Origin: Rhodoblastus sp963713695
Lineage (GTDB): Bacteria > Pseudomonadota > Alphaproteobacteria > Rhizobiales > Beijerinckiaceae
Assembly (NCBI GenBank): GCA_963713695.1
Contig: CAVQMU010000010.1
Location: forward strand, 124,001-188,000
Direction: 5' to 3'
Length of the DNA: 64,000 nt
The translations under genes and the position numbers were made by a program. This document shows, in pieces, positions 53,678 through 61,982 of this stretch (position 1 is the stretch's first letter; each line of letters opens with the position of its first letter). The notes beneath the pieces were generated by a model, which saw only the letters and a list, made by a program, of their open reading frames with translations, did no database searches and was not told the DNA's origin.

Positions 53678-54097
53678 ATGCACAGCCAAATCCTCGCGCC
53701 GGTGGTGGCGCTGGTCCTCTGGTCCTTTGTCATGATGACCTGGCTTGTCGTCACCCGCGTCGGGGCGATCAAGCGGCTGCGGCTTCGTCTCGACCCGACC
53801 CAGCCCGGCGACGGCTTCAAGAACCAGTTGCCGCCGGACGTGCGCTGGAAGGCGGATAATTACAATCACCTGATGGAGCAGCCGACGCTGTTCTACGCCC
53901 TCGCCCTGTCGCTCGCCGTGCTCGGCGAAGGCGGCGGCGTCAATCTCGTCCTGGCCTGGCTCTACGTCGCCTCGAGGATCGCTCACAGCCTCGTCCATGC
54001 GACGGTCAACAAGATCATGCTTCGCTTCTACATTTTCGGCCTGGGGTCGCTGATCCTTCTGGTCCTGGCGACAAGGGCCGCATTCGCCGTGTTTTGA
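53678..54097 (+). CDS. MAPEG-family membrane protein
   Basis: 139 residues from ATG 53678. Four membrane helices are likely. The sequence MHSQILAPVVALVLWSFVMM starts helix one; NYNHLMEQPTLFYALALSLA and WLYVASRIAHSLVHATVNKI are the typical MAPEG segments (membrane-associated proteins in eicosanoid and glutathione metabolism). The bacterial function is usually unknown. An upstream in-frame start at 53579 adds 33 residues and cannot be excluded. Confidence 0.75.
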   Translation: MHSQILAPVVALVLWSFVMMTWLVVTRVGAIKRLRLRLDPTQPGDGFKNQLPPDVRWKADNYNHLMEQPTLFYALALSLAVLGEGGGVNLVLAWLYVASRIAHSLVHATVNKIMLRFYIFGLGSLILLVLATRAAFAVF

Positions 54098-54177
54098 ACG
54101 AAATTCACGGGGCGGCTTAACCCTTCAAAAAGGCAAAGCCCATTATCCTCGCGGAACGCCTCATCAGGAAATTCCGC

Positions 54178-54952
54178 ATGTCCGCTGCCGCCGAAGCCAC
54201 GCCGCCCGATACGCTGCGCCTGCGCAATCTCAAGAAAAGCTTCGGGAAAATGGCGCTGGATGGACTTCGACCTGTCTATTCGCCCCGGGGAATTCTACGC
54301 GCTGCTCGGCGCCAACGGCGCGGGGAAAACCACGACGCTGCGCATGGTCGCGGGCCTGCTTCAGCCTGACAGCGGCGAGATCTCCATTTGCGGCGTCGAT
54401 GCGCTGCGCAATCCGATCGAGGCGAAAAGCCAGGTCGCCTGGCTGCCCGACGAGCCCCTGCTTTACGACAAGCTCGCGCCGATGGAATACCTCGAATTCG
54501 TCGCGGGACTCTGGGGCATGACGCCGGACGTCGCCAAAAGTCGCGCGGAAAACCTGTTGCGGCGGCTGAGCCTGTGGGAACAGCGCAACCAACGCTGCGA
54601 GGGGTTTTCAAGGGGCATGCGGCAGAAGGTTGCGCTCGCCGGCGCCTTGATCCACGGACCGCGCCTCCTGATGCTCGACGAGCCCTTGACCGGGCTTGAC
54701 GCCGGCGCGGCGCGGCAGGTCAAGGACATGCTGGTCGAGCAGGCGCGGGATGGCGTCGCCATCGTCCTGACCACTCATATTCTGGAAGTCGCCGAGCGCA
54801 TGGCCGACCGCATCGGCATCATCGCGCATGGCCGCAAGATTGCCGAGGGCACGCTCGCCGAATTGCGCGGCATGGCGCGCGCCTCGGGAGCAGGCGAGGG
54901 CGCGAGCCTAGAAGAGGTCTTCCTCGACCTCACGCGCGGAGAGGCGGCTTGA
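54178..54952 (+). CDS. ABC transporter ATP-binding protein (frameshifted near 54255)
   Basis: ATPase of an ABC-2 type exporter, about 257 residues when repaired. The first part MSAAAEATPPDTLRLRNLKK continues SFGKMALDG; after a one-base shift the chain reads DFDLSIRPGEFYALLGANGA. Walker A is GANGAGKTTTLRMVAG, the signature is GFSRGMRQKVALAGAL, Walker B is RLLMLDEPLTGLDAGAA, and the switch is LTTHILEVAERM. It overlaps the permease gene by 4 bp (TTGA). The substrate is unknown. Confidence 0.85.
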
Positions 54953-56463
54953 ACGCCCGTCCCATCTCGCTGCTTCGGCTGCTGCGCCACGACCTCACCC
55001 TGTCCTGGCGGCGCCTGTGCGGCTTTCTTCGCGCCAAGAGCAATGTCAGGGCGCTGGTTTTTCTCGGCCTCGTCTCGGTCGGAATTCACATGGCGGCGTG
55101 GCCGCTGGCCGGCGGCCTGGTCGAACGCGAGGCGAGCGAAGGCCGCTTTGCGGTCATGGGGCTCGGACTTGTCATCATTCTGCCCTGGCTGTTTTCGCAA
55201 GGGCTCACCGGCTCGACCCGGGCGCTGTATTCGCGCGGCGATCTCGACCTTCTGCTGTCCTCGCCGCTGTCGCCCACAAAAATCCTGGCGGCGCGGGCGC
55301 TCGCCGTGGCCATTGAAAGTTTTGGCGCCGTCGGCCTGTTCCTGCTGCCCGTGGTCGACGTCACCGCATGGCAAGACGGCGCGCATTGGCTAGCGATCTA
55401 CCCGGCGCTCGCCGCGACGGTCTTGCTGGCGACGGGCATCAGCCTCGCCGGCACGCTCGGCCTGTTCCGGCTGCTCGGACCCAAACGCACGCGCGCGGCG
55501 ACCCAGGTTCTCGCGACGCTGGTCGGCGCCTGGTTCGTCATTTGCGCCCAGATCTTCAATTTTCTACCAACCTCGACCCGCGACGCCCTCCGAAACGCCA
55601 TGACCCATCCTGTCGATGGAAGTTGGGCCGATCCAGCGACGCCGCTTTGGCTGCCGGCGCGCGCCGCGGCGGGCGACGCGCTTTCGCTGGCGCTGTGGGC
55701 TGGCCTTGGCCTGACGGTGTTCACACTTTCCGTGCGCTTTCTGGCGCGCGCTTTTGCCCGCGGCGCGCTGGTTGCGGCTGGCGAAGCGCAAATCCGCCGC
55801 CGCGAAAAAACGGACACGCGCTTTCGTTGCGAACGCGCCGGCGCCTTGCGGCGCAAGGAATGGCGGCTGCTCGCCCGCGACCCCTATCTCCTGTCGCAGG
55901 TGCTGCTGCAATCGCTCTACACGCTGCCGGTCGCGCTCGTCATCTGGAAGAGCCTCGGCCCGGACGGCTCGCTGGCGCTTTCCGTCGCCCCGGCGCTGGT
56001 GGCCATCGCCGCCCAGCTCGCCGCGGCGCTGGCTTTTCTGGCGGCGTCGAGCGAGGACGCCGGAGATTTCGTCGCAACGGCGCCCGTCGCGGCCGGAGAA
56101 ATCCTGCGACGCAAGCTTGAGGCGGTAGCCGCGCCGGTCGCGATCTTCCTCTTCATGCCTTTGCTGGGCGTCGCCTGGGCCGATCCGCGCATCGGCCTTG
56201 TCACAATTGCTTTCGCTTGCTTCGCCGCGGCCTCGACCGCCAGCCTCAATTTCTGGAAGCCGCTCAAGAACAAGCGCGGCGACCTGATCAAGACCCATGC
56301 GCAAAACAAGCTGGTCGGACTGGTCGAACACGGCCTGTCGCTTTGCTGGGCAATCGCGGCGTTGCTCGCAGGCATGGGGCACTGGCTCGCCGTGCTGCCG
56401 ACGCTCGCGGCTTTGGTCTTGCTCCGCCTGAACGCCCCCCGACGCGAAAAATCGCTCGCCTGA
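54949..56463 (+). CDS. ABC-2 type transporter permease
   Basis: 504 residues, about 10-12 membrane helices. It starts with TTG overlapping the ATPase stop (TTGA), reading NARPISLLRLLRHDLTLSWR. RALYSRGDLDLLLSSPLSPT is a frequent signature of this permease family (COG0842/DUF-type). Hydrophobic stretches lie at about 40-60, 70-90, 120-145, 150-175, 185-205, 240-262, 320-345, 350-375, 400-430 and 460-490. Works with the ATPase just before; cargo unknown. Confidence 0.82.
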   Translation: MNARPISLLRLLRHDLTLSWRRLCGFLRAKSNVRALVFLGLVSVGIHMAAWPLAGGLVEREASEGRFAVMGLGLVIILPWLFSQGLTGSTRALYSRGDLDLLLSSPLSPTKILAARALAVAIESFGAVGLFLLPVVDVTAWQDGAHWLAIYPALAATVLLATGISLAGTLGLFRLLGPKRTRAATQVLATLVGAWFVICAQIFNFLPTSTRDALRNAMTHPVDGSWADPATPLWLPARAAAGDALSLALWAGLGLTVFTLSVRFLARAFARGALVAAGEAQIRRREKTDTRFRCERAGALRRKEWRLLARDPYLLSQVLLQSLYTLPVALVIWKSLGPDGSLALSVAPALVAIAAQLAAALAFLAASSEDAGDFVATAPVAAGEILRRKLEAVAAPVAIFLFMPLLGVAWADPRIGLVTIAFACFAAASTASLNFWKPLKNKRGDLIKTHAQNKLVGLVEHGLSLCWAIAALLAGMGHWLAVLPTLAALVLLRLNAPRREKSLA

Positions 56464-56833
56464 AATTCTTGTTTTTGAAAAATCGGTCGGGTTCGCGCCC
56501 AAAATATGCGTCAAAGCGAAACGCCTGGTCTTTTCCGGCGCGGCGGCATTCGTCGCGCACGCCAAAGCGTAAAAAAGTTGCGTCAAGTCTATGCTTGGTT
56601 TGAAATGGCTTGGCCTTGACTATTTGTTTCATTACGCATGGTCAGCCTGTTCACGGTAGAAATAAAAATCGAACGAGTTGTATATTACTCTACGTAATGC
56701 AACTCACGCGCGTAATTGACACTGTTGTTTGGAATTGTAACTGTGGCTCAGTGATCGCTTAAATCGGTTTTTTACTGATGGCGACTTAGATTGCGTTCGC
56801 CTTTATGACGAAGGCGCTAGACAGGAGCGGAGC
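56464..56833. other. Intergenic 370 bp with a possible promoter
   Basis: AT-richer than its neighbours, particularly 56600-56770. TTGACA at 56716-56721, followed after 16 nt by TAACTG, is a possible plus-strand promoter for the gene at 56834. A CTACGTAATGC-like sequence lies nearby. I see no gene or RNA here. Confidence 0.35.
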
Positions 56834-57238
56834 ATGAAGCTCGCAGTTTGCACCACGGCCTCGTCCGAAGCCGTCGATTCCAATGGCCTTGCGGCCCAAA
56901 AACCGTCTTTCGACGACTGTCGAGATTTGCTGCAGCGTCAATCACCGGCCATCGCGACTCGCCTTGGGCGCCTTGCAAGAGCCGCCGAGCGCGCCATCAC
57001 GCGCGGCGCGGACGACCGCTTTGCGCGGGCCCGAAAACTCGAGGAAGCGGTCGGCTATGTCGCGTGGCTGCGTCCGTCGCATCCGGAGTCGCAGGCGCTG
57101 CAGCGCTGTGTCGCCCGGCTCCTGCGCGAGAGTTTCGACTTCGATCGACTGGCGCGCGGGCCTGATCGAGGGCCTGCGCCCCGCGACCGACCCCGCCTGA
57201 GCCTAGCCGGTTCGCCTCTGGCGGATGATAAAAGGTAA
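56834..57238 (+). CDS. Small hypothetical protein (probable frameshift near 57160)
   Basis: 134 residues as read. The start MKLAVCTTASSEAVDSNGLA leads to a helical part with LGRLARAAERAITRGADDRF and HPESQALQRCVARLLRESFD. The tail after FDFDRLARG is Pro/Arg-rich; removing one G near 57160 gives GLIEGLRPATDPA and a stop at 57200, which looks more natural. GGAG lies nine bases before ATG. No family recognised. Confidence 0.55.
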   Translation: MKLAVCTTASSEAVDSNGLAAQKPSFDDCRDLLQRQSPAIATRLGRLARAAERAITRGADDRFARARKLEEAVGYVAWLRPSHPESQALQRCVARLLRESFDFDRLARGPDRGPAPRDRPRLSLAGSPLADDKR

Positions 57239-57272
57239 GCCCCGATCCGATTTCGTCGGATCGGGAATGGCT

Positions 57273-57581
57273 CTAGCTCCGCGACATCATGAAGAGAAGC
57301 TGGGTGTCGAAGGCGGGCACTTTTGTCGCGCCGAGGGCGCGCAGCGCCATGGGGGCCTCGACATCGACGACGGAATACCCCTCGTCCTTGCTCTTTTTCA
57401 GCAATTCGACGGTTTCGAACACGAAAGCCTTGGCCGGGTCGAGCCGGACTGGCAGGTCCTGCGGCGACCATTTGGCCGCCCAGCCCCACAAAGTGTCGTG
57501 CCCTGCGGGAATGTCCTTCGAAATGAAGTCCTGCGGGTTCGTTTCATGAGGAGCGAGCTCCCCAATCTGCATATTGGTCAT
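57273..57581 (-). CDS. Small hypothetical protein
   Basis: 102 residues starting MTNMQIGELAPHETNPQDFI. It contains GHDTLWGWAAKWSPQDLPVR and VFETVELLKKSKDEGYSVVD and ends DTQLLFMMSRS. GGGAGG is placed five bases before the ATG at 57581; a neighbouring ATG at 57584 is too close. No signal or membrane segment. I do not recognise the family. Confidence 0.6.
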   Translation of the reverse strand: MTNMQIGELAPHETNPQDFISKDIPAGHDTLWGWAAKWSPQDLPVRLDPAKAFVFETVELLKKSKDEGYSVVDVEAPMALRALGATKVPAFDTQLLFMMSRS

Positions 57582-57790
57582 CATTTCCTCCCGCGAACCT
57601 GCCCTATGCTGGGCCTTTCGCTTGGCTGGCGCCCGACTTTTTTTCTAGGATGGCTCTCGCTTCGATTGAGAAGGCAAGCGCTCCTGCGCCGCTTTTTGCG
57701 GCTTATGCTTTCGTCGTAGCACGTTTCAGAAAATTGTCTAACAAACCTGTTCCGGCGGCGACATGATCCAGCGCAAATTCGGCGCGGGAT

Positions 57791-58264
57791 TTATCTGCCA
57801 TTTTCGACCCCGGGGACTCGATAGGCAGATGTCGACTTTACGCGCTCCATCGCGAAGCGGGACGTGACTTTCTTCAGGGGCACGGCGGCGATCAGTCGCT
57901 GGTAGAAGGCGTCGTAGCTCGCCGTGTCGGCGACCACCACGCGCAAGAGGTAATCGACGTCGCCGGCCATGCGGTAGATGTCCATGACCTCGGGCATCGA
58001 CGAGACGGCGGCGGCGAACCGCGCAAGCCAGGGTTGCGAATGGTCCTCGGTCTCGATCGAGACGAAGACCGTCAGTCCCAGGCCGACTTTCTGGGGATCG
58101 ACCAGCGCGACGCGGCCGAGAATGACGCCGGAGCTCTCTAACTTCTGCACCCGCTTCCAGCAGGGCGTCGGCGACAGGCCCACGGCGCGGGCGAGGTCGG
58201 CGACGGCGATGCTGGCGTTTTCCTGCAATATGTTCAGGATCTTGCGATCGATCGAATCCATCAT
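57791..58264 (-). CDS. Lrp/AsnC-family transcriptional regulator
   Basis: 157 residues. The winged helix is at the N-terminus: MMDSIDRKILNILQENASIA, VADLARAVGLSPTPCWKRVQ. The RAM (AsnC) domain follows with PWLARFAAAVSSMPEVMDIY, RMAGDVDYLLRVVV and ERVKSTSAYRVPG. Such proteins sense amino acids or related small molecules. It lies upstream of nothing on its own strand here, and just after the transglutaminase/alpha-E/ATP-grasp set, which runs in the same direction, so it could regulate that set, but this is guesswork. Confidence 0.88.
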   Translation of the reverse strand: MMDSIDRKILNILQENASIAVADLARAVGLSPTPCWKRVQKLESSGVILGRVALVDPQKVGLGLTVFVSIETEDHSQPWLARFAAAVSSMPEVMDIYRMAGDVDYLLRVVVADTASYDAFYQRLIAAVPLKKVTSRFAMERVKSTSAYRVPGVENGR

Positions 58265-58368
58265 GTCTTTTGCGTCATCGCTCGGGCCGCCAACTCACGA
58301 AATCTTGAAGGCTTGTCCACAGCAATCTGTCCTGCTTCGCGCAGGAAGGCAATCTGCGCGCCCCTGCT

Positions 58369-59205
58369 TTACTGTTGCGCCTGCCAGCTCGCCTGCCGCG
58401 CCCGGTCGACGTTCAGGCTGAAGTCGGCTGCCTCTTTCGCAACGCCGAAGAAGGCGCCGCGCCGCAACGCGGCGCCGTAATAATCGAGGCCCTGCGCGAT
58501 GCGCAAATGCTCCCCCAGCGGACAGAGGTCCAGCGAGCAATCGAAGCCGATCCAGCCATAGGATTCGACGAAGACTTCCGCCCAGGCATGGTGCGCGCCG
58601 GCGTCTCTTGTTTCCCCGCCTTCGCCAAGGAAGAACCCGGAAACGAACCGCGAGGGCATGTTCTGCGACCGGGCGCAGGCGATAAAGACCTGAGCCAGTT
58701 CGCGCGCGCTGCCCTTGCGCGCCTTGAAGACTTCAGCCGCCGGGCGCGGGGCGGGCGTCTCGCCGGGCTCGAAAGCGCAGGTCTTGTTCAGCGCGCCCAT
58801 CAGCGCATGCATGCGGCCGAGCGGATCGGATTCGGCGGCAAGGCTGTCGGCGACGAATTCCTGCATTATGGCGTCGGCGCGCGTCGCCTCGGCGTCGCGC
58901 AGGAAAACATCGAGCGGGAACCTCTCGACCTGGCCGCGCACCACGCCTGCGGCGTCGCTGGTCTCGATCTCGCCTTCCGCATAAAAACTCAGCCTGTCGA
59001 GCGGACCGTCATGCGAGCAGGTATGAACGATATTGCCAAAAGTGTCTTCGCTGCGGCGCAATCTGGCGTCGGGCTCCACGCCGACCGTCCAGTCCTGGAC
59101 GTGCTGGCTGTCATAGCCGCGCGGCGTCAGGCGCAGCAGATGGGTCAGCGCGCGGACGGGCTCGGCGAAGACGAGCTGGATCTGGTAGCGAACATGCGCC
59201 CGCAT
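58369..59205 (-). CDS. Transglutaminase-like protein without the catalytic Cys
   Basis: 278 residues, intact. It starts MRAHVRYQIQLVFAEPVRAL. The core lines up with its paralogues: KARKGSARELAQVFIACARS stands where they have GVCQDFAH or GSCRDTGW, so the nucleophile Cys is replaced by Ala. His is kept in GAHHAWAEVFVESYG, and Asp in WIGFDCSLDLCPLG. The fold SRFVSGFFLGEGGE is normal. It is probably a binding or scaffold member rather than an active protease. It is the third gene after cp-ATP-grasp and alpha-E on the same strand (14 bp after alpha-E). Confidence 0.85.
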   Translation of the reverse strand: MRAHVRYQIQLVFAEPVRALTHLLRLTPRGYDSQHVQDWTVGVEPDARLRRSEDTFGNIVHTCSHDGPLDRLSFYAEGEIETSDAAGVVRGQVERFPLDVFLRDAEATRADAIMQEFVADSLAAESDPLGRMHALMGALNKTCAFEPGETPAPRPAAEVFKARKGSARELAQVFIACARSQNMPSRFVSGFFLGEGGETRDAGAHHAWAEVFVESYGWIGFDCSLDLCPLGEHLRIAQGLDYYGAALRRGAFFGVAKEAADFSLNVDRARQASWQAQQ

Positions 59206-59219
59206 GAGGAACTCTCCTT

Positions 59220-60180
59220 TCAGCCGATCAGATATTGCTCGGCGATTTCCGTTCCAAGCTGATTGTTGTCGGTCACGAAGGAATCGACGAATTCATGCAG
59301 GCCGCTTTGGAAGACCTCTTTGATCGAGGCGTTTTCCAACCGTCGCTTGACGTTTCGCGCATGGCGCTGCGCGGGGCCGTGGCGGCCATATTCGTTGCCG
59401 ATGGAAGTCGAGGAAGCGCACGATGTTGTCATAGCAGGAAATAAGCGAGCGTGGCATTTCCGGGCGGAGAATCAGGAGATCGGCGACGTTCCACGGCTTG
59501 ATGCTTTCGCGGAACACCCAGTGATAGGCGGTAAGCGCCGACACCGAGCGCAAGATGGCGGTCCACTGGAAATAATCGACCGAGCCGCCGACGGCTTCCT
59601 GCTCGGGCAGCAGCACGTGATATTTCACGTCGAGCACGCGGGCGGTATTGTCGGCGCGTTCCATGTAGACGCCGAGGCGCGAGAAATAATAGGCGTCGTT
59701 GCGCAGCATGGTGCGATAGGCGTAGCCGTCGTAAAGGCTCGACGTCGTCTTGACGAAGTCGAGGAATTTTATGAGCTCCTCGCGCTCGACGCGGCCGAGC
59801 GCCTTGTGCGTCGCCTCGAATTTCTTCAGCTCCAGCCAGGCGCTGTTGATGCTCTCCCACATTTCCGTGGTGAGCGCCGTGCGCACCGCGCGGGCGTTGG
59901 TGCGGGCGAATTCGATGCAATTGCGGATGCTCGAGGGATTGCGCTCGTCGAAGGCCAGATATTCAATGACATTGGCCTCGTCGGCGGTGTCGCGATGATC
60001 GACGAAGGTTTCGTCGGCGCCCGAGGCGATCAGCACGCTCTGCCATTCGTCCTGCGCTGAGGCGTAGGCTTTCGGCAAGGCGGCGATGCGGCTGGACGCT
60101 TCGATTAGCCGGGCGAGGAAATCGGCGCGTTCGAGATAGCGCGAGACCCAGTAGAGATTATCGGCGGTGCGGGAGAGCAT
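59220..60180 (-). CDS. Alpha-E domain protein (frameshifted near 59405)
   Basis: An all-helical alpha-E (DUF403) protein of about 319 residues when repaired. The start MLSRTADNLYWVSRYLERAD is the family signature. NARAVRTALTTEMWESINSA, GRVEREELIKFLDFVKTTSS, RNDAYYFSRLGVYMERADNT and QWTAILRSVSALTAYHWVFR follow. After VRFLDF the frame shifts by one; the correct end reads RRLENASIKEVFQSGLHEFV and QLGTEIAEQYLIG, stopping at 59220. It corresponds to the C-terminal half of the fused protein at 46 kb. Confidence 0.87.
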
Positions 60181-60194
60181 TTTCTTCGCAATCC

Positions 60195-60259
60195 TTATGC
60201 GGAAGCGTTTGTTTCGAGAACCCAGGCTTATGCAGATGCGTTCGTTTCTAGAACCCAGG
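60195..60259 (-). repeat. Tandem duplication of the ATP-grasp gene's last codons
   Basis: Two 32-bp copies, 60195-60226 and 60228-60259. On the minus strand both encode WVLETNASA-stop in the same frame: the gene stops at the first TAA, then GCC, then the second copy with its own TAA. The copies differ at four positions, all in third codon positions and all silent (CTA/CTC, ACG/ACA, GCA/GCT, TCT/TCC). Confidence 0.9.
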
Positions 60260-61664
60260 TATCCTTGGTGCCGCCGCCCTGGCTGGAATTGACGACGAGC
60301 GAGCCGTCCTTCAGCGCCACGCGGGTCAGGCCGCCGGGCACGACCCGCACGCCGTCGGCGCCCGAGAGGACGAAGGGACGCAGGTCGACATGGCGCGGCG
60401 CGACGCCGCCGGTAAACGAGGTGGGGCAGGTGGAGAGCGACAAGGTGGGCTGGGCGATGAAATTGTCGGGATTGGCCAGGAGCTTCTGCCGGAAGGTCTC
60501 GATCTCCTTCTGGCTGGCGTGCGGGCCGACCAGCATGCCATAGCCGCCGGAGCCATTGACCTCTTTCACCACGAGCTCTTTGAGGTGATCGAGCACGTAG
60601 GACAAGGCCTCCGTCTCGCGGCAGCGCCAGGTCGCGACGTTCTTCAGCAGCGGCTTTTCGCCGAGGTAGAACTGGATGATCTCCGGCATGTAAGTGTAGA
60701 TCGCCTTGTCGTCGGCGACGCCCGCGCCGACCGCATTGGCGAGCGTCACGTTTCCGGCGAGATAGGCGCCCATCAGCCCTGCGGCGCCGAGGCAGGAGTC
60801 CGGCCTGAACACCAACGGATCGATGAAGTCGTCATCGACGCGGCGATAGATCACGTCCACGCGCTTCAACCCTTCGGTGGTGCGCATGTAGACAATGTCG
60901 TCCTTGACCACGAGATCGCCGCCTTCCACCAGCTCGACGCCGAGCTTGTCGGCGAGGAAGGAATGTTCGTAATAGGCGGAATTGTACTGGCCGGGCGTGA
61001 GAATGACGATGTTCGGCTCGCCGGCGCAGGCGCGCGGCGCGACCGAGCGCAAGGAGGCGAGCAGCGCGTCGGGATAGTTCTCGACCGGCAGCACGGAATG
61101 TTCGGCGAAGAGGTCCGGCGCGAGCCGGATCATCATTTCGCGGTTTTCCAGCATGTAGGAAACGCCCGAGGGCGTGCGGCAATTGTCCTCGAGCACATAA
61201 AAATCGTGGTCGTCGACGCGCACGATGTCGATGCCGGCGATATGGGTCCAGACATCGTGCGGGACGGGACGCCCCTGCATCTCCGGACGGTAGCAGGGAT
61301 TTCGGAAAACAAGGTCTTCGGGGACGATTTTCGCCCGCAAAATGTCCTGTGCGCCATAGACGTCGGTCAAAAACATGTTCAGCGCCTTCACGCGCTGGAT
61401 CAGCCCGGCTTCGAGCCGGCTCCATTCGTCGCGGCCAAGCAGGCGGGGAATGATGTCGAAGGGGATCAGACGCTCGGCGGCGTCCTTGTCGCCGTAGACC
61501 GCGAAGGTGATGCCGATGCGGCGAAACAGCATTTCAGCCTGCTGGCGGCGGGAATCGAGGAGGCCGGGAGGCGATTTTTGCAGCCATTCGCCGATGCGCC
61601 GGTAAAGTTCGCGCGTCGCGCCGTCATTGGTCATTTCGTCAAAACAGGGCAGGTTCATCGGCAT
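60228..61664 (-). CDS. Circularly permuted ATP-grasp protein (split type)
   Basis: About 478 residues from ATG 61664 (a second ATG six bases later is possible). It has FAVYGDKDAAERLIPFDIIP, WTHIAGIDIVRVDDHDFYVL, EDNCRTPSGVSYMLENREMM, LTPGQYNSAYYEHSFLADKL, VVKEVNGSGGYGMLVGPHAS and APRHVDLRPFVLSGADGVRV, all typical of DUF404/DUF407 cp-ATP-grasp. Alpha-E and the Cys-less transglutaminase follow. Predicted to form peptide or amide bonds; substrate unknown. The last nine codons and stop are duplicated just behind the gene. An in-frame extension to 61799 is unlikely. Confidence 0.88.
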   Translation of the reverse strand: MPMNLPCFDEMTNDGATRELYRRIGEWLQKSPPGLLDSRRQQAEMLFRRIGITFAVYGDKDAAERLIPFDIIPRLLGRDEWSRLEAGLIQRVKALNMFLTDVYGAQDILRAKIVPEDLVFRNPCYRPEMQGRPVPHDVWTHIAGIDIVRVDDHDFYVLEDNCRTPSGVSYMLENREMMIRLAPDLFAEHSVLPVENYPDALLASLRSVAPRACAGEPNIVILTPGQYNSAYYEHSFLADKLGVELVEGGDLVVKDDIVYMRTTEGLKRVDVIYRRVDDDFIDPLVFRPDSCLGAAGLMGAYLAGNVTLANAVGAGVADDKAIYTYMPEIIQFYLGEKPLLKNVATWRCRETEALSYVLDHLKELVVKEVNGSGGYGMLVGPHASQKEIETFRQKLLANPDNFIAQPTLSLSTCPTSFTGGVAPRHVDLRPFVLSGADGVRVVPGGLTRVALKDGSLVVNSSQGGGTKDTWVLETNASA

Positions 61665-61905
61665 GATCGCCTTTTGTGCAATTCCGGGTTCGCCTCTTTC
61701 ACGGTCAGGCGCGTACCCTTCAATTCCGTTTCCCCAATGTGAATCGCTCTTTGCGGCCGCGCCTTGACCTAGCATAAATACTGGCCATGCTGATTTCACA
61801 GCCTAAACTTTGAGCTTGCCGGGCGGTTCCTGCCTTCAGCGCGACAATCGCGTCGAAGTTGCCTGATTTATAAGCAGCATAGGCAGAAAGGCTGATAAAG
61901 CATGG

Positions 61906-61925
61906 CTGTCGGCTTGTTCCGACAG
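61906..61925. promoter_or_regulatory. Inverted repeat before the RND pump genes
   Basis: CTGTCGG-CTTGTT-CCGACAG has perfect 7-bp arms and lies 57 bp before the adaptor gene. It may be an operator for a TetR-like repressor or a weak terminator. The gap 61665-61982 separates the divergent ATP-grasp and pump genes; nothing else is recognisable in it. Confidence 0.4.
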
Positions 61926-61982
61926 TCTTATTTGCCAGCAGCGCTACCGATAGGCTAGAACCCGGCCCATATACGGCTCAAA

